Shown here in pieces: positions 26,868-39,008 of a DNA stretch of 64,000 nucleotides. Position 1 is the stretch's first letter; the number at the start of each line of letters is the position of its first letter. The notes under the pieces were generated by a model. That model made no database searches. It saw only the letters and a program-made list of their open reading frames with translations, and was not told the DNA's origin. The position numbers were made by a program, and so were the translations under genes. Source of the DNA: Bugulina stolonifera (lineage: Eukaryota > Bryozoa > Gymnolaemata > Cheilostomatida > Bugulidae); NCBI GenBank assembly GCA_935421135.1, contig OW285192.1, positions 14,919,001-14,983,000 of the forward strand. The letters run 5' to 3'.

Positions 26868-27115
26868 GTGACTATTCGAAACAGGACGTTTCGAAAATGG
26901 ACAGTTCGAAACCCCAGATTTCAACTAATTTTTATTTTCAATATTATATTTTTTTGTTTTTACTACTACTAACTTGTAGAACACTAAAAAGAATTAATTA
27001 TCTGTGAGTTGTGGTCTTCTAAATAATTGTAATCTACACAGTTTCTAAATGGTTGCTTTCCAAACGTCCGGTTTTGAACTGTCTTTTTTGAAATGTCCCT
27101 TTACCCAGGTATATA
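26868..27115 (+). mobile_element. TTCGAA-ended MITE-like element, copy A
   Basis: About 250 bp. The left end carries repeated CGAAACAGGACGTTTCGAAA-type motifs and the right end the inverted form (GAACTGTC, GAAATGTCCCTTTAC). The AT-rich middle contains AATTAATTATCTGTGAGTTG, shared with copies B and C. No coding capacity. Confidence 0.7.
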
Positions 27116-27894
27116 TGATTTGTGCAATGTATATATCATGTGTATTATAATATGTGTGTATATTATAACCTCAGTGTCATAGTATGAACATGTACATTCT
27201 ATATAATTAAGCCTATTAGTTCATTCACATTTGGTGATTGCCTTGATTAAGAACTCTTCCTATAATTGTATAATGCATTATTGCAGAACATTGAGTCTAT
27301 TGTAATAAAATGTGGATGTAGGAGGCTTACACGTGATATACTACATGCACATACTATGTATGATAAACGTGCCTGTAATACACGTGTAGACTGAAGCAAG
27401 CTAGATTCATCATATCCAAGGGTGTCAAGGCACAGGAATAGTAGAGAAAACCAATTGATGAATATGATAATTAGTCTGCTGTAATTACAGTTATACTATG
27501 CAGAACATGTACCCATCGGCAGTATAAGTTACTACACAGTCTATTGCGAGCAATCCTACATGTTAAAATATGAGCTTTTATATAATTTGGTCCAAATAAA
27601 ATTCCATTCACATTTTTTGGCACCAGTTTTTGTAACTTTTGGGAAGTTTTCTGCAAATACTTAAAAAGAGCAAACCTGTTTCCTGCTCCCATTATTACTG
27701 GAAAATGAACGCATAAATAAACAAGGTGAACTAGTGTTGAATTTTGTGGGTGTTTAGTTAAATTCTTTGATAAACTGACTTTTGTATCTGGATATATAAC
27801 TTTACTTCTAATATTCCGATGCCAGTTCATGCAAGCAGCAAAGCTCTTTATTAGTACAATAGTCTTATCCTACATGTAGATGATGGTAGTGCTG

Positions 27895-28157
27895 AATGGT
27901 AAAGAGACATTTCGAAAAAGGCAGTTCGAAACAGGGCGTTTCACAACCGGACCGTTCTAAACCATATAGATTACATTTAGAAGAACACAACTCACAGATA
28001 ATTAATTTTAATTAATTAAATAAAAAAATAAGTATAAAAATAGAAATTAGTTGAAATATGGTGGTTGAAGTTTGGCGTTCCAAATTGTCCGGTGTTGGAA
28101 CTGTCCACTTTCGAAACGTCCTGTTTCAAAATGTCTTTTTCGAACAGTCACACATTC
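27895..28157 (-). mobile_element. TTCGAA-ended MITE-like element, copy B (inverted)
   Basis: Starts GGTAAAGAGACATTTCGAAA and ends TCTTTTTCGAACAGTCAC. The interior holds CAACTCACAGATAATTAATT, the reverse complement of the core shared with copies A and C. It lies about 0.8 kb from copy A in opposite orientation. Confidence 0.7.
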
Positions 28158-28786
28158 GTGCTGAATATCTGAATTGCACTGATTGATGTGGTTGCACATA
28201 AAGTTATATAAATAAGCTTATATCATCAACTCTAGCGTTAGCCCCTATTTAGTGACCCACAACAGTTGGAACATACCAAAGGTTATTGGTATTTTTTGTT
28301 ATAAAAATTTACACTGAAGGCTGATGTGACAGGTATAAGCCTATATGGAAGCCTATGAAGAAAGATAACTAAAACCTTCAGCATTACTTTCGGTGTGTCA
28401 GAGGAAAGAGAACCAAGTAGCAGAGTTGTGATTAGGATCTTATTGCACCTCTAGATCTGTAGCTCTACTTCAAATAGTTCTTAGTGGAATGGGGTGCAGA
28501 TTAATAACGACTGTGCCTGATTGCTACAGTTCAGGGTACAGCGAAAGACTGTTCTTTTGATTTTCACTTTTTCAACAATTATGGGCAATGCAATGTCATT
28601 TTTGTAAATTGGGTGATTACAGTTGATTTTTGTGGATGGTTTTACCGTGTGTTGACCTATGATAACTTGACCAATAAATGCGTAATGCTGTGTATAGTTT
28701 AATAATGTTACAGCCTTGCATTGATATTATCAGCGGTCCAGCAATGATGAGAACCCAGGATTAGAAGGTCATTATGGTCGAATTTA

Positions 28787-28940
28787 CGACTGTTTGAAAA
28801 AGACAGTTCGAAACAGGACAGTTTGAAGCCCCAAACCCCAGATTTTAACTAATTTTTAATATTATTTTTTTACTAAAATTAATTATCTATGAGTTGTGTT
28901 CTTCTAAATGTAAACTACACAGTTTCGAACTGTGCGGTTG
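28787..28940 (+). mobile_element. TTCGAA-ended MITE-like element, copy C (internally deleted)
   Basis: About 150 bp. It has AAAAAGACAGTTCGAAACAG at the left, the AATTAATTATCTATGAGTTG core, and a right end near CAGTTTCGAACTGTGCGG. It is shorter than copies A and B because part of the interior and right end is missing. Confidence 0.65.
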
Positions 28941-30970
28941 TGATTATGGTCAATGGCTAGGCATTATGAAGGATGTATATGTGAACATACTGTGACCTGC
29001 TGCTGTAGTCCTACTGCTTCTGGTGACAATCTATACTATGCTGATACATGTTGGGATGGACAGCCACATGTCTGGTAATTTGATCATTCATATTGGTGTC
29101 AATAATTTTGTTTTAATAAAAAATTTGATGCCCAACTTAAAAATTATGTACTGGTAATTAATTTAGCAGATACGATATTTGATATCTTATTCCGCATGTT
29201 CTTGTAACCTTGCACAAACACAATGTTATGCAAGAAATCCAGGATAAGTCAACCAACCCCATTGAGCCATGCATGTTGTTGTCTACATTTGAAGATTGTT
29301 TTTATGCCTCTGCCAATGGAGGACTAACCGTGCTCAAGTATAAGAAATTGCATAAAATGGGTTCTATGTTCTTTCGAAGGGAATAGTACAAGCAATTCTA
29401 CTTTCTACAAATATAGCATATTTCACACTTGAATTTACAATAGAGTAGCTGCAGCACACACTGAAGGTTTACAAATATCCACATCAGTTATAACATTTAA
29501 TCGGAGTCAAATAGTACTTGGGACTCACCAATATGTAATTTGTTGTAGTTGTAAGGAGCCTGTATGCCTTGTTGTTAGCACCCTGGTTTCCAACCTTTGT
29601 AGGTTAAGTATATCCTATTTCCTTATCTACAATGAGATAGATGCTTCCAGTTAATGATAATATCCATGCTCCTTAGTAGCTATGCATACATGTATCTTCA
29701 CTCTGCACGCTAGATAATGCTGTACTTCAGTTTCCGTCTCTTTGGTTGACCATTTTAATAATTTTTAGGCCTATTTGGTTTCCTGTTTTGCAGTTTTTCT
29801 TTGTAATTTTCGGTAGCTTATATCATATATGTAGCCTAAATAAATGTTTATCATATTTTCCAATCTTGTCACTGTGTGTACCTATGTTTATAATTATAAC
29901 TTTATACCCGAATAACTGTGTTATACATGGACATGTATGTTCTACTAACTAATCTATTCAACCAATTACACTACATTTCAGCAGCGTTATTGAACTTGTT
30001 TAGGGGTTGCATTCTCCTACTACTAGCGTTCAAGAGTGGGCAACTCCCAAGTACAATACTTGGTAGCTACTCTGATATGCATATATGAAAAACTACTCTG
30101 GCCACTATGCAAGAGGGGCGTCGAACACAAGCTTGTGCAGCTCAAAATTTAGATGTTTGAGTGGTGGTATAGTAAGATATAAAAACCCACATTAGACTAT
30201 TACATGAAAATGACAAGAAAAGGTTTGGAGAAGCTATATAACAACTCTTCACAAATGACTAACTAGGCAGGGTGACTTGTTTATTAGTTATTTAGAGTAA
30301 AGAGCAAGCAGGGGCTGTAGGGTATTTTATTTCATAAACTTTTGTTTTGGCTTTATTACTGCATGCGAAAATAAACTGTTTTTAATTTGGTAATAATAAT
30401 TATATCTGCACAAGTCTTGTCAATATAAAAATGCTAAGAATTTTATTATACATGTATCATTATATGATAGAATGGAATTTCTATTGTTTACATCTCAATC
30501 TGGACATAAAATGAAAAGCAAATAGGACCTACATGTAGATGAAATACTTATAATTATGTTGGTTGTTGTGTTGAATTGTAATATCTCTCTCCAAAGGAGA
30601 GTACCGACACTTAACATAAATATTAATTAAAGGATAACTGCCAGACATGAGACCAGTTTTTTAGTGTACATAGCGATAGATCTTTTTGCAGTTGTTGACT
30701 GTTGCATCTGGCATTAAATAGCAATGGATCATCAACAGTCTAATTTGACTTGCAATTAAATATTGATATGATCTGATTATATCAAATATGATATATCATA
30801 TTGATAACAAATAATATTAAATATAAAACATATATGATATTCATATTTACATATTATTACATTGATATACATCTCATAAACAATGTCTTGTCATAAACAA
30901 AAATGCTCTTGTCATAGACAATAATGCTTGCCTCCCTTCCCTTTTTTTTTCTTTTCTGTTCGTTTATTTA

Positions 30971-31115
30971 TTTATTCTCTCCTAAAAGCTGTATATAAAA
31001 AAATAATATAATCAAAATATATTTATATGTGGTCAACAAGTTACTTTTAACAAAATCTGAAAATGTTATCTGTAAACTTTCAGAAAACCCCAATTACCAA
31101 TAAATGTAATTGTAA
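30971..31115. repeat. Dispersed repeat, copy 1
   Basis: Shares several blocks with 60398-60520, including GTGGTCAACAAGTTACTTTT, AATGTTATCTGT and GTAAACTTTCAGAAAA, in the same orientation, with small indels between blocks. Both copies sit in very AT-rich DNA. Likely an old transposon fragment; the family is unknown. Confidence 0.7.
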
Positions 31116-34100
31116 ATTATTTGATGGCAGATCATTCACATATGATATTTCATTATTTGTGGATATTATATTAGTAACCATATTAATATTTACATTAATT
31201 TAATTATTATTATTTATACCATTTTTTTTTATTTATTTTTGTTATAACTCCTTGGTTATAATAATAAATAAATAATAATAAAATATTTATATTATTAGTT
31301 ATTACCACTTACTACTGTCACAAAATAGGTATAAAAAGGTAATTAATTTAAAATTACCATTATTTAAAATCAAAGGTTATTCATGTCATAGTGATAGTGA
31401 TAGTGCAACAATTCTTGCAAGTGCAAGTTATAGAGTTTAGAATGCCCAACTCTATGGTGCAAGTCAAGTGACTGTCTGCGGGAAGTTTTATTTCATACGA
31501 GTTTCAAGGTGAAGTATGATGTTAGTCAGCCTATGTTCTAAATTTAAGACCGTGGGGTTACGCCATTAGAGTGGGAAACCTAAGGATTTAGGTCTATGCT
31601 TAGTTTAATGTTATGAGGTTATGATGTCACAAGCCACGAATATAATGACTACAACTAGTATTTCCTTAGTGAGCGAAACAGGTCTTATAGCCCGATATGC
31701 TACCATAATATTACCTGCTCTCGATCTAAATACGTTCCCTCAGACTATTATTGGCTGTGATCCAAGTGGAATGTTTGTAGGCAAGAAATATGAACATTAC
31801 ATACGATTTCTTATTAAATTTTAAATTATATTTATTTTTAATATTAGAAACTAATTTATTTTTTCTAACTTGTAGTTTTCTAGTTTGGCAGCTCCCATAA
31901 AGCTAAAGTGTAGTAAAACTCTAGCATCCATCGCTAATAACCATTATGAATTATTCAGAATTATACAGAGCGGAGAGTGAGTGTCAGAGTGGAGTTGAGG
32001 TGTAGAATAGTATAGTTAGTTAGAGTTAAGAGTAGAGTAGTCGTGTGATTTGTTTAGTCATTAGACTGGCGAAGTGTAAATGTATGTATGTATGTCTGAT
32101 TTATTTCTTGTATTCAGCTGGGTAGCTGAGGCTCAGCTGTACAACATGCAGGCCAGAGTACAGGAGAGAGGGGATCAGAACCAGCTGACCAAGCGAGAGG
32201 GAACTAGGGCTAGAGAAAGTTAGCAGGTCAAACTAGCACACTATAAATACACGACGCGGTAATGAGGTGACATAGAGGGACTCCTGGGGCCCAAAGGTAC
32301 CGTCGAAGTTCTCGAAGACAGCGCAAGACCCGCAGGTGTGAGAGCGGCTCCTATAACTAGATAGAACTGGCAGGAGTCGGACTTACAGCTGTGGGGAGGG
32401 GCTGGACTGCTGGGTCTTAGTAGTAGTCATGAGACCATACATGACAAGTTGGGTTGACATCAAAAAAGGAGATTTTTACACGCGTGAGACAGCCCTCACC
32501 GACTCTTTGACTGCTAAAATACCTAAAATGTTTTTTAACAATGAGCACCAAACTTTATGGGCTGTCTGCTGCAGGCACAGTTCTCAGTTACATGTAGTTA
32601 CATACTAAGCTGGTGAAAAACGTTTTTCTTCAAGTACATGTACTAGGTTGTTACAAATACTAATACTGGAGTTGTTTGCCCACACAAAACTAGTGAAGAC
32701 AGACTAGGTCTCACATAAGTGTGAAGATAATATAAGATAAAATAATATCAATTTAAATTGTTGCAATTAGTTTAGAGGCTGTCACATTACATTCCCTGAC
32801 TGTTTGTAACCAATCTGGTCACTGTTGTGTTTTGAGGTAGGAACATTAATTACTATCTATTGCTGTGTATGACCATGAGATACTACATGTATATTCTATC
32901 CATTTACTATCCATTGTAAAACAAGCAAAAGTTCTCCATTTATATAGTTGGAGAGACTAAGCTTGCACGCGTTAATAATCAAAATAGCTCCAAAGCAAAT
33001 TGTATCATATAAACATTAAATGTATGAGCTGCTAGCTTGGTAGTCAGCTTATATGCCCATAATAGTCACCAAAATAGCAAATAAAACTTATCATTGGCTA
33101 AAACCCCAAACCGGGAGGACTTGCAGGAGTTTGGGAGTTTGCAAGAGGGTCCCGGTCAGACCGGGATAGTTGTCATGTATGCATGAGACTGTAATTGGAA
33201 AGACCCAGGGCCAGGGGAGAATGCCTGATACCCTACTGTTAGCAGTGGGCTAGACAGTAAGAGACTATATGAGTTCAGTTCACTTCAGTAAAATAACTTT
33301 ATTGAACAACAGCCTACAGACAACTGAAGTTAGAATGCGAAATTATGCTACTTATATAATTATGAAAGTTAATTCTGGTCCGAGGTCAAAAGGTCAACCA
33401 GTAGAGCCTACATTCAGGTCAGTCTCGGACCAAAAGGGATCTGAGTTGCAATCTGTACAAAAGGACTCGGATCACAATATAAGAAAAGGCATAATCATAT
33501 ACAAAGTACAAAAGGTAGTCCCAGGAATAACTAGCACGGTGCATATAAATATAATTGCCAAAGCGTTAGGGAAATAAGAGTAAAAATCATTCAAAACATG
33601 CCACTGTCAATACCATCTAATTATGTGAGCGACACGATTAATGTAATAATGCAGTATAATGTCAATGTTAATGCGGAATGTTCTGTCCAGTTTTAAATGC
33701 ACATAGTCATATATACCCTAAAGGCTTTAGAAATGTGCGCTTATGCCAGTGCCATAGTCACCTACAAAATGTCGGTGGGCCAACGTCATGAGAGTGGATT
33801 TTCAGAAAAATAGAGCAAATTCGAAGCATATCGGTGTAAGAACATCAAATATCACCAAGCCTCATACATATATACATTTATACATTGTATCTGTTCACAA
33901 TTATGACTGAATTCGTAAATCATTCAACTCTAGCGACATGTACAAATACTTGACTCTTTTACAATGATGAAAACCATGGACTGGAATGAAGTAGAGCTAA
34001 CAAATCTACAAAAAGCAGCTACATGTAAAAGCATAAATGTTTCTTTCCTACCATAGAGATATTTCTTCCGATAAAAGAATGACTATGTAAGTATCACAGA

Positions 34101-36201
34101 CAAATGTCTGAATCCAAAAATTTTGATTCAATTGAAAACTAATATAACTGTTAAGATTTTCAAGGTTTATATTTTTTAACATACACAGTACATGGACTTT
34201 GCATACACTGAAATTAATACTACATTTAAGAGTTGTCCCTCCCCGTGTAGAAATGTTCTTGAAATGTAGATTTATCTCTCCTGATCTTCTATCAATATCT
34301 AAAATGCTATATTGAGCACTTTGTTAGATGGATAGTAGCCTAATATTAAATTTTATCTAAAATGCTATATATTTTTGGACTTTTGGTTGAGCTTGGTAGT
34401 ATTTATGACTTTCTAACACAAAAATATTGATCACACTTATTATCACCCTGTGCTTACATATCTTGTAAATTGTGTTAATAGCAAAGTGGAAGAAGCTTTC
34501 AGCACCGATTTGATCAGGATATCAAAATGACTGAATTTACGACTGCAATGCCAAAAGTTGGTCTGTCCAGGCCGCACGGCCGTATAGGGCACTACGGCCC
34601 TGATTTATGCGCCTGTATATCGCCATTTATATACTTTAATGATATGATTTTAGTAACTTCCCCCTAATTTGAAATAATACTAGAATTTTATGATTTTATC
34701 ATGCATTGGCTGCAAATCACTGTGAGCATCCAACATGCCAAACACATTATTAACATGACCATTCCTTGTGTGCAACAATTCCTCTTTTAATACTGGAGTT
34801 GTTTTTTCTATATTTACAACTTTGTCACCATGCCTGCAGATCTGGAGTGGGTTTTTGAACCAGCTTTGGTAGTTACTGTACCTGCAGGTGGGCCTACTGT
34901 CTTTAGAATAAGAGTTCAGCTTCAGTTTTATACTGTATATGAATGGAGTTTATATCTGAGTAAACATACAGCTTAGCCAAGCTTGCTTCTAATAGGGAAT
35001 AATTAATTAATTAAGTTACAGGGTGGACCAAACTCGGTTAAACTTCCCATCGCGTAGTGCTCCAAGATTTGCAGACTCGAAAAACTTTCATACGTAAATA
35101 ATTCCTGCTTTCGAGGTAAATAACCACCTTGGCTCAACAGACACAAAATAGCTGAAAACTAACATGAGAAGGTAACTTCCAAATCTGCATAGGCTAACTG
35201 ATATTTTAGTAACACTTGGATTCATATTTACATGGTTGTAATATGTATTATTTCAACTAGTTTGTTATAGTTTGTTGTTTAGTAGTGTAAATAAACAAAA
35301 GTTTTGCTTACACTGTCTAGACTCTGGTCAATGCAAGTAATATCAATCAAATATGACTGAATATCCATCTATGATAACATTCAATCATAAATCAATATAA
35401 CATAGTAGTAACGAAGTATCATTGTTTTATCATAAAACTTGCTGCAAGTCTGGCCTCACCTGTTACATGAGTGGAGTAGTGACTATTTGTACTGCTGACT
35501 GACTTTTTTAGCATTTAGCAAATAGGCTTATTAATAGTACATCGTATGATGTGAACTGGATGTTTTATGGAAAGGGTCACACTCATAGACAAAAGGAAAT
35601 GGGAAACTGGGCCTAATATTTAAAAATGCATATTCATCATGGTGCCTAATAAGTCATTGCAGTCAGGTTTACTCAGTATTGATAATTATTTGCAATGTAA
35701 ATGAGTAAGGTATGCTGCTTCAATATTGTAGATTTGATAAATTGTTCAAACAACAGTGCTTATGAATGACTGGTATTGTGTGGGTTATTTGGTTTGTTTG
35801 ATGTAGTATCCATGTGGGCACTGTGCCAACAAATCTAATTAGTATGATGCAATGCAGCAATATTAATCCATTTGTGTATCTAAATGCTTCTAGTAGGCAG
35901 CTTGCATCAGTCTACATTTAATTTACAATTATTTACATAATTACTGCTCTGAGCAGCCATTGGACATATTGGAAGTGTGCCAATATATATAGCCTGTATT
36001 AGCTTTAGCTAAAGCTCAGTGTAATCATAACAAAGTGCTGCTCAGGTGAATGCTGACTGTCGATCTGTGTGTGCTGCCTCCTGTGTTCTAAGGTAAATGT
36101 CTATAGTCTAATAGCTCTGTTCCTATTAGAACACCCTGTTAGTATCCTAAGTAATTATAGGACCTGTACCTACAGTGTATTAATAGTTGTACAAATAAAC
36201 T

Positions 36202-36209
36202 GTAGTAGC

Positions 36210-36241
<32 letters not shown>

Positions 36242-36321
36242 CAGCACCAACAGTAGTAGTATTGGTGGTAGTAGTATTAGTGGTAGTAGTAGCAGCAAGA
36301 GTAGCAGCAGCAATAGTAGTG

Positions 36322-36410
<89 letters not shown>
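36202..36410. repeat. (AGT)n trinucleotide tract
   Basis: About 210 bp of AGT/TAG repeats with interruptions (GCAGCACC, AGTATTGGTGG, AGCAGCAAG) in the first half and an uninterrupted run of roughly 28 units in the second half. Open frames across it read as poly-Ser or poly-Val and are not genes. Confidence 0.95.
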
Positions 36411-36411
<1 letters not shown>

Positions 36412-39008
36412 TTTGTATTACTGCTAATTATGTAGTAGTGCAGTGTATTATGTAGTGTAGTAAAGTGTTATGTTGTGATTTACATTTGTTTACAGTGCCA
36501 TTTTTGTTGCTTTGACTACAGCACTATGTGTTAATCTATAGGAAGACTTCTAGTGAAGACAATATGCGATTGTGAAACTTGGGAGTGAAAACAATAGTGG
36601 CAATAATAATATTAGTTTTGTGGTAGCAAAAATAGTAGCATTAGTAGGCCTATAATTGGTATAAGAAATAGTATTTCCAGTGGAGTAGTTAGTGGTAGTG
36701 CAATACTACTATGACCACAGTATAAATACTGATAATTACTCCTTGATAATAGTAATGAAAGGTATTAGTAGTAGTAAGGCTGACTGAAAGTGATAAGAGT
36801 CATTCATGTAGTTGTAACTATAAAAGTCTAGTGATAATAGTGAAATGATACAATGTAGTAGCCTAGTATTTGTTATTGACTAATAGGCGATATCAAAACC
36901 ACCTCCAAGAGTCTGTTGTGCCAACTTATTTTACATTTTTGTGAAGTTGGCCCGCCAGCCAGAACTTGTAATACAGAATAGAAACTAGCAAGCAAAAACA
37001 TTGCTGCTACTTACAATGGCTTTCTATCTATACGTATATACCCCAGTTTTCTTTTATGAATATAACTAGTATGTTGTGAACGCAGCGTCATGCTCAAAGC
37101 AAGTAGGTACATAGTAGGACCTTCACCTTGAGCCCAATTTCTTGGGCTGTCCAGTGTGTCTGCACCACTCATCCAGGCGACATCAAATGTACAACTAAAC
37201 AAACTTAAAAATTTGTATATCATGTAAAAGATTTTCTGCTGTGTGATCTAGGCCTAAATGAAACAGAAACTAAACTAAGTAAGCCCTAAAATCCAACGTG
37301 AGTCTATAAGTCAGAGACCAGCCCCAACTGAAAAGATTGCTAGGCTTGACTCTTGAAATCACATCCCCACACTAAAAATAGTGATTTTTTATAGCTGGGC
37401 GCAATCAGAGCCAATGGCTCTGGGTGCAATCATTGTGCATGCTTTCAGGGCAAGGAATTTTCCATTCAGACAACATGAGTGGCTTCAGCCAGCATCAGTT
37501 AGTTAGTAGCAGTCAGCAATGTTATGATTAGTCTCTGGCTGACCACATTCCTGTCATTATTAGTACTACTACAACACTGTAGAGCTGTTAGCTATCTCTA
37601 CTACTGCAATTGTTTCTATACAAATCATCTGCTACTGCTACATTTATACAATGTATAAACATATCCATTAGCATGGCTATTTTCCCAAGAAATAATTTCT
37701 TATAACGCCAAGTATATTGTACTTTGGACTTCTTCTCTAGTCATGTTCTTCAAATCATTTGCAATAAAATAATTTCCAACATGTACATGTACATAGCAAA
37801 GAATGTATAGGCATTTTATTATAATCACTTCTATTGCTAGCTGACTTGCTTCACAAAATTGTCATTATTTACGCTACTAGACTACCCGACACTACTAAAA
37901 TACAAGAAAGATAATGGCTGTACTCGGCTCTAGCTGTTATAGGTCTACTACTGATTGTTTCAACATTGTATTATTGTTTTGCTATGGTGCACTGTTACAT
38001 TAAATGTTAAGGAATTTCAACTTGAAGGCTGTTTAGTTTAAAATAATAATTATTTAATTGTACTATTGTCTACAAGTTGACACTTTTTTGAAATAAATGA
38101 GATCTACCTCAGCACTGGCTCCATTCAACCGATGTATATTTTCGTATTTCATGCTGGAAGTTTTCAAAGCTAGTTGTGGAGCAAAAGTGTAGCACTAAGT
38201 AAAGCTTGCAACCCAAAGCATTTTCTATCCAACCAATGATGGCTGTTCAGTGTTCAGTTCTATGTAACTAAATTAAAAGGCCATTAATTTTGCTGGTGTG
38301 TTCCAGGAGATCTTATAACTTCATTTGCGTCAGCGAAATCATTTATTCTTTTAAACACTCATCATTTCGCCTTTTAAATGTTGGACACCTTTCAACAATT
38401 TGAATAACGTGTTCACAGTGAATTGATGTTTGTTTTGATAGACATTTTCTTCTCATCATACAAACAGGAAATCTTTTAAAAATGTTCCACAGAACAAGTG
38501 CATGGATTTTCATTTGATTTTCTATGTGATCAAACATCTGCTGTATCAAGATGGTGTGGCCTTGCAGCACTTGTACTGGTCAGTCTTAAATATCCCCAGA
38601 CATTTTTCAATTTTGTGAAACGTTATCCGGCCTGAGTCTTATTTCTTCAGAGCAGTCATGTAATGTGTTTCAATGCAGTCAGCTAAAATTCTGGGCAAAT
38701 AGACATTTCCAGTTATCTATAGAATTTCATTATCATTTGTCATCATTCTGTGGTATAATTACAAGAAGCACTAACGGGCCTGCTATAAATTCTACACAAA
38801 TGGGTTGACAGTAGTTGATATAACACCCTGTCAATCTACATTTTGACCTTCTGGCAGAATTTGAAAATTCTTAGTGACATTAATTGACAGGAATGTCATA
38901 GAGACAATATTTTACTTTTAGAGCTACAGTGCTTATACTCTATGTTTATGTTGTCTTGCAGTAGTAGCTGACATAATATGTGTGTTTTAGATCGTGAACT
39001 AGTTCAAC

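Larger units (their letters stand above)
25752..38990. other. Long region without a recognised gene
   Basis: About 13 kb of AT-rich DNA between the Timeless start and the first four-pass protein gene. The open frames here are short and look random. Contents I can support are the three MITE-like copies near 26.9-28.9 kb, a dispersed repeat at 30971-31115, a GC-richer stretch at 32100-32420 and the (AGT)n tract at 36202-36410. Regulatory DNA or untranslated first exons of either flanking gene may lie here. An acceptor just before 38991 shows that the gene at 39009 has an upstream non-coding exon somewhere in this stretch. Confidence 0.6.

Noticed and set aside
27471..27830. 119-codon minus-strand frame between MITE copies
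   Set aside because: No recognisable family, no supporting splice or polyadenylation signals and AT-rich codon use; probably chance.
32100..32420. GC-richer stretch with a short open frame ending in TAG
   Set aside because: Might be a promoter, a non-coding exon or an old retroelement leader; no feature could be established.
33269..33577. 102-codon plus-strand frame
   Set aside because: Contains Gln/Ser/Lys-rich sequence that could be a decayed element, but no domain or flanking LTR could be supported.
34565..34620. GC-rich block with GGCCGCACGGCCG and CTACGGCCC, possible RNA hairpin
   Set aside because: The pairing is partial and there are no further RNA-gene signals.
36069..36455. Poly-Ser and poly-Val open frames
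   Set aside because: Produced by an (AGT)n tract; no gene structure around them.
38343..38570. 75-codon minus-strand frame with several Cys and His
   Set aside because: Spacing does not match a known zinc-binding motif and there is no gene context; probably chance.
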